This document shows, one piece after another, positions 14,699 to 18,778 of a DNA stretch of 18,778 nucleotides. The stretch covers positions 1 to 18,778 of the forward strand of contig JASIDM010000072.1 of the NCBI GenBank assembly GCA_030044695.1. The letters run 5' to 3'. This DNA comes from Thermoplasmata archaeon (lineage in GTDB: Archaea; Thermoplasmatota; Thermoplasmata; Lutacidiplasmatales; UBA184). Under the pieces are notes generated by a model. That model worked only from the letters and a program-made list of their open reading frames with translations, did not search any database and had not been told where the DNA came from. The position numbers and the translations under genes are program-made. Position 1 is the first letter of the stretch. Each line of letters opens with the position of its first letter.

Positions 14699-15001
14699 AT
14701 GGCCTGGGCGCTCTACTCCGTCGCCTCCGAGCATCGCGGCGAACTGGACGCGGCCCTGAAGGACGACCTCGTCTCGCGGCAGAGCCAGAAGCTCCGGGAC
14801 GGGCCGAGTGTCGGCGCGGCCTCGGGGACGACGATCGTCCTGCTCGAAGGCTCCGAGCCGGCGCTACGACGTCTCGGCGAACTGCTCGGGACGGCCGGCA
14901 GCCGCCTCAGCGGCGACGAGGCCGAACGGCTCTACCGGCGGCTGAAGGACGAGGAGGAGTCGGCCTCCGCCGGTATGGGGTTGTTCTTCACCGAGGGCTG
15001 A
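14699..15001 (+). CDS. conserved-looking hypothetical protein, 100 residues
   Basis: I do not recognise this protein. It begins with a probable strand (AWALYSVASEHRGEL), then a helix rich in charged residues, a hydrophobic strand (GTTIVLLEGSE), a helix (ALRRLGELLGTAG), a second charged helix containing LYRRLKDEEES and an ending GLFFTEG. The beta-alpha-beta-alpha pattern suggests a small compact fold, and no signal peptide or membrane segment is present. A clear TATA-like box 25 nt upstream of the ATG and normal codon usage support it as a real gene. Its stop is four bases before the 3' end of the GPN GTPase gene, which runs the other way. A link to KEOPS Pcc1-like proteins came to mind on size but the sequence does not support it. 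Confidence 0.7.
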   Translation: MAWALYSVASEHRGELDAALKDDLVSRQSQKLRDGPSVGAASGTTIVLLEGSEPALRRLGELLGTAGSRLSGDEAERLYRRLKDEEESASAGMGLFFTEG

Positions 15002-15005
15002 GCGG

Positions 15006-15800
15006 CTACTCCACCGTCGGCTCGTGGGACGGCTCGAGGTCCTCGCCGCCGGCGAAGATCCGCTGGCACTCCCGGTAGAAGCCGTCGAGCCCGGTCCGCT
15101 CCCGCGCCGAGACCGGCACGAGCCCCGTGAGCGGGCCCATCACCTCGATCGCCCGGAACAGCTCGGTCGAGAGCTGCACGTCCGGCGTCGGGGTGGCGGC
15201 GGCCACCGCCTCGCGCAACCGGTCGGGCTCGTCCGACCAGGCGACGATCGCCTCGAGCTGGTCCGGCGTGAGGGCATCGGCCTTCGCCAGCACGTTGACC
15301 ATCGGCACCCGGAAGCGGAACTCGATCGTCGCGCTGAGCATCAGGAGCGCCACGAACCCGGACGGGTCCCGGGCCAGGGCCGGGTCGAACAGGAAGGCGA
15401 GGAGGGCGCGGTCCCCGCCGAGCGCGTCGACGATCGCCTTGGACGCCTCCCGGAACGCGAAGAGCTCGATCTGGCCCGGCGTGTCGATGAGGACGTAGTC
15501 CGCCCGGAGCTCGCTGAGCGCCTGCTTGACCTCGAAGACCTTCAGGGCGATCATGTCGGCCGCCGCGATCTGCGCGCCGTTCGGCCCGAGCCCGTACTCG
15601 TCCTGGAGGTCGGCGAGCCGCACCCACTCCCGGATGTCGACGTCCGGGTCGAGCTCCTTGCCCTCGAGACCCGGGTCCAGGTTCACGATCGCCGGGTCGT
15701 AGCCGGTCGTCCGCATCCAGTCGGAGAAGCCCCGGACGAACGTCGTCTTGCCGGCGCCGGCGGTGCCGGTGATGAACACGACCGCCGGTTCGTCGCTCAC
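15006..15800 (-). CDS. GPN-loop GTPase
   Basis: From GTG 15800 the protein has 264 residues, the normal size for archaeal GPN-loop GTPases. Seen are P-loop GTAGAGKTT at 12-20, LDPGLE at 41-46, the diagnostic GPNG at 72-75, DTPGQIE at 106-112 and the guanine-specificity region LAKAD at 171-175. Eukaryotic relatives help assemble and import RNA polymerase II; the archaeal homologue (PAB0955 type) forms a homodimer, and its role is uncertain. The start is decided by a four-base overlap: GTG 15800 shares bases with the TGA of SRP19. The frame extends upstream to 15917, but that part lies opposite SRP19 and is not family-like. It is the last gene of an S8e-SRP19-GTPase operon. Confidence 0.93.
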   Translation of the reverse strand: MSDEPAVVFITGTAGAGKTTFVRGFSDWMRTTGYDPAIVNLDPGLEGKELDPDVDIREWVRLADLQDEYGLGPNGAQIAAADMIALKVFEVKQALSELRADYVLIDTPGQIELFAFREASKAIVDALGGDRALLAFLFDPALARDPSGFVALLMLSATIEFRFRVPMVNVLAKADALTPDQLEAIVAWSDEPDRLREAVAAATPTPDVQLSTELFRAIEVMGPLTGLVPVSARERTGLDGFYRECQRIFAGGEDLEPSHEPTVE

Positions 15801-16093
15801 GGGCGGCCGCCCTGGGCCCGCTGGCGCTTGATCTCCCGGGCGAGCGATTGCAGGAATCTTGCCTTGCTCGTGCCGGCGCGCTTGGTGACCTTCACGCGAC
15901 CGGCGTAGGTGAAGCACCGACGCGGGTACTGCTTGTCCGACTCGAGCTCGGCCTTGGCCCCGAGCCGGCGCGCGGCGTCGGCGATCTCCTCGACCTTCAC
16001 GTCGACGAGGCCGTCCTCCGCGCGCACGCGCCGGCCCTCCGAGCGAGGGAGCTTCTCGAGGTACGCCGGATAGACGTAGTAGTGCTCGGGCAT
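15797..16093 (-). CDS. srp19: signal recognition particle 19 kDa protein
   Basis: This 98-residue protein is SRP19, which binds the tip of helices 6 and 8 of 7S SRP RNA and prepares it for SRP54. The pattern YYVYPAYLEKLPRSEGRRV at 5-23, the alternating acidic/basic middle (VKVEEIADAARRL) and the KQYPRRCFTYAGRVKV segment at about 54-69 are characteristic, and the basic C-terminus fits RNA binding. The length is normal for archaea. ATG 16093 begins 17 nt after the S8e stop. Its own stop overlaps the GTG of the GPN GTPase. The SRP RNA itself is not in the window. Confidence 0.95.
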   Translation of the reverse strand: MPEHYYVYPAYLEKLPRSEGRRVRAEDGLVDVKVEEIADAARRLGAKAELESDKQYPRRCFTYAGRVKVTKRAGTSKARFLQSLAREIKRQRAQGGRP

Positions 16094-16110
16094 CGCGCCC
16101 GTCCGCCGGC

Positions 16111-16503
16111 CTAGCTCGCGGGAGCGGCCACGCGCACGCCGTTGAGCACCCCGTCCTGTCCGGGACGGGAGCGGACCTGCACCAGCCCGAGCTCGGTCTC
16201 GAGGATCGCGCCCCGGGTGATGATGTTCCGCTGCACGTAGTTCGGGTTCGCGGGATTCTCCCGCACGGTGACGATCTTGGCCGACTTCATCGAGCGGGAC
16301 GCCGGGTCGTAGACGTTGACGGTCATCGCCGTCAGGATCCGCAGCTTGCGGTTGCCGCCGCGGACCCGGTAGGTCTTGACCTTCCCGGCGCCCACCGTCG
16401 CGGTCTGCAGCTCGCGAGCGATCTCGAACCGGCGCTTCTTGCGCACCGGCCGCAGTCGCCCGCCGGTGCGCTTGCGGCGCGACCGGCCCTGCCAGATTCC
16501 CAT
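16111..16503 (-). CDS. rps8e: 30S ribosomal protein S8e
   Basis: This 130-residue protein is S8e, an archaeal/eukaryotic small-subunit protein. The start GIWQGRSRRKRTGGRLRPVR is diagnostic, followed by KVKTYRVRGGNRKLRIL and an ending GVRVAAPAS. The first 30 residues are strongly basic and contact rRNA in known structures. The 17-nt gap to SRP19 and the following overlap show one transcription unit. A TATA-like patch lies about 38-45 nt upstream of the ATG. The family is present in Archaea and Eukarya and absent from Bacteria, so it is firm evidence for the domain of the organism. Confidence 0.97.
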   Translation of the reverse strand: MGIWQGRSRRKRTGGRLRPVRKKRRFEIARELQTATVGAGKVKTYRVRGGNRKLRILTAMTVNVYDPASRSMKSAKIVTVRENPANPNYVQRNIITRGAILETELGLVQVRSRPGQDGVLNGVRVAAPAS

Positions 16504-16540
16504 CGAGCCCCGCCGAGAGGGGCGTGCGACCGGGGCCCGC

Positions 16541-16549
16541 TATTTGACG
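16541..16549 (-). promoter_or_regulatory. TATA-like box of the S8e operon
   Basis: The minus strand reads CGTCAAATA, 38-46 nt upstream of ATG 16503, leaving room for a short leader. It is the only A/T-rich patch on this side of the gap. Confidence 0.4.
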
Positions 16550-16574
16550 CTTTCAGCGACGGGCGGCCCCGTCG

Positions 16575-16583
16575 CGCTTTAGG
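16575..16583 (+). promoter_or_regulatory. TATA-like box of RNase HII
   Basis: CGCTTTAGG lies 22-30 nt upstream of GTG 16605, the usual leaderless spacing here. It supports the GTG start. Confidence 0.45.
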
Positions 16584-16604
16584 CCCGGGGCCGGCTCGAC
16601 GGCC

Positions 16605-17279
16605 GTGCTCGGCCGCGCCCCGCCGACGGTTGTCGGCATCGACGAGGCCGGCCGGGGCGCTTGGCTGGGTCCGCTGATCGTCGGTGCGGTCGCCACGCCA
16701 CGGGAGCAGCTCGCCGCGATCGTGGCGACCGGGGCCCGCGACTCCAAGACGGTGAGCCCGGCTCGACGCGAGGCGATCCTCGAGGACCTCGAGCGCTGCG
16801 CGCGCGTCCGCACGATCGGGGTGGACCCGCGGGAGATCGACCGCCACGTGACCGCCGGACGGCTGAACGAGCTCGAGGCGCGTCTCTTCGGGACGCTCGC
16901 GCGCGAGTTCGCCCCCGTCGAGGCCCGGGTCGACGCCTGCGACGCCAACGCGCGCCGGTTCGGGGCCCGGGTCGCCCGCCACGCCGGGCCCGGCGTCCGG
17001 GTCCTGGCGCGGCACCACGCGGACGCCCTCGAGCCGATCGTGGGGGCCGCCTCCATCGCCGCCAAGGTGCGGCGCGACCGGGAGATCCGCGCCCTCGCGG
17101 CGTCCCTCGGCGAGGAGATCGGCAGCGGCTACCCCTCGGACCCGGTGACGCTGCGGTTCGTCCGCCGCACGGTCGACCCGCGGGCGCCGCTTCCCGAGTG
17201 GCTGCGGAGCTCGTGGGCCACCACGCGAAGGGTTATCGGTCCGGGGCCGCCTCGAACCCCGACGGGGGAACCGCGGTGA
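16605..17279 (+). CDS. rnhB: ribonuclease HII
   Basis: This 224-residue enzyme cleaves the RNA strand of RNA-DNA hybrids and removes single ribonucleotides from DNA. Seen are VVGIDEAGRGA at 9-19 with catalytic D13 and E14, RDSKTVSPARRE at 45-56, VDACDAN at 109-115 with D110, and HHADALEPIVGAASIAAKV at 137-155 with D140; these match the DEDD set of archaeal RNase HII. GSGYPSDPVT follows as expected. The start is GTG 16605, supported by a TATA-like box. The last 25 residues are low-complexity and overlap the downstream start. The stop TGA shares bases with the GTG of the next gene, so the two are translationally coupled. Confidence 0.95.
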   Translation: MLGRAPPTVVGIDEAGRGAWLGPLIVGAVATPREQLAAIVATGARDSKTVSPARREAILEDLERCARVRTIGVDPREIDRHVTAGRLNELEARLFGTLAREFAPVEARVDACDANARRFGARVARHAGPGVRVLARHHADALEPIVGAASIAAKVRRDREIRALAASLGEEIGSGYPSDPVTLRFVRRTVDPRAPLPEWLRSSWATTRRVIGPGPPRTPTGEPR

Positions 17280-17611
17280 CCATCGAGGAGACGCTCGCCG
17301 CTCTCGTCGACCGGTTCAACCGCCGCGTCGAACGGACCCCCGCGCTCGCCGAGGAGCTGAAGGGGCTCGCCCGCACGATCGTGATCCGGCTCGGCGACGC
17401 GGGCAGCTACGCCGTCGATCTCGCCGACGGCCGGCTGAAGAACCTGCGCAGCGGCGCGCCGTCGCGCGCGGATTTGTCGATCGCGACCGATCTCGCCACG
17501 TTCGAGGGGCTCCTCGCCAAGGAGATCGGCCCGATGAAGGCCCTCGTCACGCGGCGGCTCGCCATCGACGGCTCGCTGGAGGACAAGCTCCTCCTGCGCC
17601 GGCTGCTGTGA
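17276..17611 (+). CDS. SCP2 sterol-binding-domain protein
   Basis: From GTG 17276 the protein has 111 residues that make up one SCP2-type lipid-binding domain: an N-terminal helix (IEETLAALVDRFNRRVE), strands IVIRLGDAGSYAVDLADGRL and ADLSIATDLATFEGLLA, and a final LAIDGSLEDKLLLRRLL. SCP2 domains bind fatty acyl chains, sterols or related lipids in a hydrophobic tunnel. In archaea the ligand is unknown. The start is set by the GTGA overlap with the RNase HII stop. A weak TTATCGG about 40 nt upstream might drive it alone. The family call is good; the function is not known. Confidence 0.82.
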   Translation: MTIEETLAALVDRFNRRVERTPALAEELKGLARTIVIRLGDAGSYAVDLADGRLKNLRSGAPSRADLSIATDLATFEGLLAKEIGPMKALVTRRLAIDGSLEDKLLLRRLL

Positions 17612-17618
17612 GCTCGCC

Positions 17619-18119
17619 CTAGGGCAGGAAGACGCAGGCGGCGACGCAGACGCCGTAGTGGTCCATCGGGATCACGAGCTCCTCGGTCCGATAGTGGATC
17701 CGCCGGAGCTCGACGCCCCGGAAGTGGGCGATCTCCTCCATCCTCCACTTGAGGAACTCCTTGAGGGACTTCTGCGTCCCGTGGAGATGGCCCTCCGCGA
17801 CGTAGCCTCCCTCGCCGTCGGACCGGAACCCGTAGGCGATCCCGGCGCTGATCACCTCGCCCTCGCCGCCGCCGTGCCGGGCGAGGACGCAGTGGGTGAT
17901 CGCCCCCCGGGCGATGCGGACGCGATCGACCTGGCGGATCCCGATCGGCAGGACGGACGAGACGCTGACGAGGTTCTGCTCCCCGATCCCGGCCTGCAGG
18001 AGGGCGAGGTCGAACGCGTTCAGCTCGCTCGTCTTGTTGATCCCCTTGCCGCTGGTCACGAAGAACCGGGACGGGACCGGCACCAGCGTCTGGCTCAGCG
18101 GCTCGCGCGGCGACGGCAC
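17619..18119 (-). CDS. pdaD: pyruvoyl-dependent arginine decarboxylase
   Basis: This 166-residue proenzyme decarboxylates arginine to agmatine, the first step of archaeal polyamine and agmatidine synthesis. Self-cleavage in the sequence NLVSVSSVLP should occur between S54 and S55, turning S55 into the pyruvoyl group and giving a beta chain of 54 residues and an alpha chain of 112. Also characteristic are FFVTSGKGINKTSELNAFD at 19-37 and the GEVISAGIAYGF stretch. The length equals the Methanocaldococcus jannaschii type. The start is GTG 18119, with a TATA-like CTTAAG 24-30 nt upstream. It is convergent with the SCP2 gene, 7 nt away. Confidence 0.95.
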   Translation of the reverse strand: MPSPREPLSQTLVPVPSRFFVTSGKGINKTSELNAFDLALLQAGIGEQNLVSVSSVLPIGIRQVDRVRIARGAITHCVLARHGGGEGEVISAGIAYGFRSDGEGGYVAEGHLHGTQKSLKEFLKWRMEEIAHFRGVELRRIHYRTEELVIPMDHYGVCVAACVFLP

Positions 18120-18140
18120 GCGCGGGGGAGCCGCGCCGTT

Positions 18141-18149
18141 GCTTAAGAG
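18141..18149 (-). promoter_or_regulatory. TATA-like box (CTTAAG) of the arginine decarboxylase
   Basis: The minus strand reads CTCTTAAGC, 22-30 nt upstream of GTG 18119. It shares the CTTAAG core with the box before small protein copy B and implies a leaderless mRNA. Confidence 0.55.
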
Positions 18150-18166
18150 TTCGGTTCCCCCGGCGC

Positions 18167-18742
18167 CTAGACCATGATGGCGTGGCGCGCGCGCATCGAC
18201 GTCTCGCTCTCGCCGCGCGCGGACGCGAGCTCGGCGACCAGGGCGTCCGTGAGCCGGAGGCTGGCGGACTCGAAGAGCGTGCCCAGCGGGGCGAGCCGGG
18301 GGCGCTCGGGGTCGTCCGGGAACTCGAGGGAGATCAGGAGCGACGCCGTGTGGGCGAGCTTGGAGGTCGCACGGCCGGTCACGACGATCAGCTCCGCGCC
18401 TTCCCGACGGACGATGTTGGCGGTCTGGATCGACGAGTAGCTCTCGCCCTGGCCCGAGAGGATGAACACGGCGTCGCCCCGGCGGACGATCGGGGTCACG
18501 CTCTCGCCGATCACGAAGGCGCGCAGCCCGGTCTGGACGAGGCGCATGGCGAAGGCGCGACCGACGATCCCGCTGCGGCCGGCGCCGTAGACGAACGTCT
18601 GAGGGGACGTCGCGAGGATCTCCACGGCCCGCGCGATCTGCCGAGGGTCGACCCGCTCGAGCGCCGCCGTCACCCGGTCGCCGATGTACCGCTGCGCCCG
18701 CACGAACGTCGTCGGGCTAGCGCCGGCGTCGACCACCGCCAC
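18167..18742 (-). CDS. hxlB: 6-phospho-3-hexuloisomerase (SIS domain)
   Basis: The 191-residue protein is a SIS-domain isomerase of the PHI group, interconverting hexulose 6-phosphate and fructose 6-phosphate in the ribulose monophosphate pathway, which many archaea run in reverse to make pentoses. Seen are GAGRSGIVGRAFAMRL at 53-68, ILSGQGES at 94-101, the PHI-specific APLGTLFE at 151-158 and a C-terminal RARHAIMV whose His187 fits the catalytic His. GTG 18742 gives the usual length; GTG 18736 is an alternative. The frame stays open to the right edge (12 more codons), so the true start could lie just outside. The 47-nt gap before the decarboxylase suggests separate transcription of that gene. 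The partner hexulose-phosphate synthase is not in the window. Confidence 0.88.
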   Translation of the reverse strand: MAVVDAGASPTTFVRAQRYIGDRVTAALERVDPRQIARAVEILATSPQTFVYGAGRSGIVGRAFAMRLVQTGLRAFVIGESVTPIVRRGDAVFILSGQGESYSSIQTANIVRREGAELIVVTGRATSKLAHTASLLISLEFPDDPERPRLAPLGTLFESASLRLTDALVAELASARGESETSMRARHAIMV

Positions 18743-18778
18743 CTCCCTTGCGGCGAGGCGCGACGCGTCGCGGGCGGG

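Noticed and set aside
1..18778. tRNA genes, CRISPR array, IS elements, integrase or attachment repeats
   Set aside because: I looked for cloverleaf-like runs, spaced direct repeats, transposase motifs and terminal repeats around the low-GC island, and saw none.

Overview
The window is a very GC-rich chromosomal segment of an archaeon. The evidence for Archaea is direct: ribosomal protein S8e, SRP19, a GPN-loop GTPase, pyruvoyl-dependent arginine decarboxylase, an ADP-forming acyl-CoA synthetase with fused subunits, a KorAB-type 2-oxoacid:ferredoxin oxidoreductase, and TATA-like boxes about 25 nt upstream of start codons. The mix of genes and the high GC suggest a member of the Thermoplasmatota (soil or sediment lineages), but that placement is inference. 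No tRNA, rRNA, CRISPR array, IS element or integrase was found.

Left third (1-7446), accessory and cell surface: a small two-membrane-segment protein cut by the left edge (minus strand); a sequon-rich surface/membrane protein whose 5' end looks truncated; a membrane-anchored protein with a PH-like domain, in compositionally different DNA; a Wzx/RfbX-type flippase; a second copy of the small two-segment protein; and a large polytopic protein with GT-C-like features. The two small proteins share an almost identical extracytoplasmic motif and bracket the block. Together these look like a surface-glycan or glycoprotein locus.

Middle (7465-12940), energy metabolism and cofactor: korB and korA (minus strand, overlapping), divergent from a moaD-moaE pair for molybdopterin synthase, which runs convergently into an ADP-forming acetyl-CoA synthetase. 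KorAB plus the synthetase can oxidise 2-oxoacids to acyl-CoA with reduced ferredoxin and then recover the thioester energy as ATP. MoaE appears to start at a CTG codon, and its 3' end overlaps the synthetase gene by about 98 bp.

Right third (13001-18742), mostly housekeeping: an Mrp/ApbC Fe-S carrier divergent from the synthetase across one near-palindromic TATA box; a TraB-like protein; an unrecognised 100-residue protein; an S8e-SRP19-GPN GTPase operon; RNase HII translationally coupled to an SCP2-domain protein; pyruvoyl-dependent arginine decarboxylase; and a 6-phospho-3-hexuloisomerase at the right edge. Genes are densely packed. Intergenic gaps are short and no stretch over 300 bases lacks a gene.
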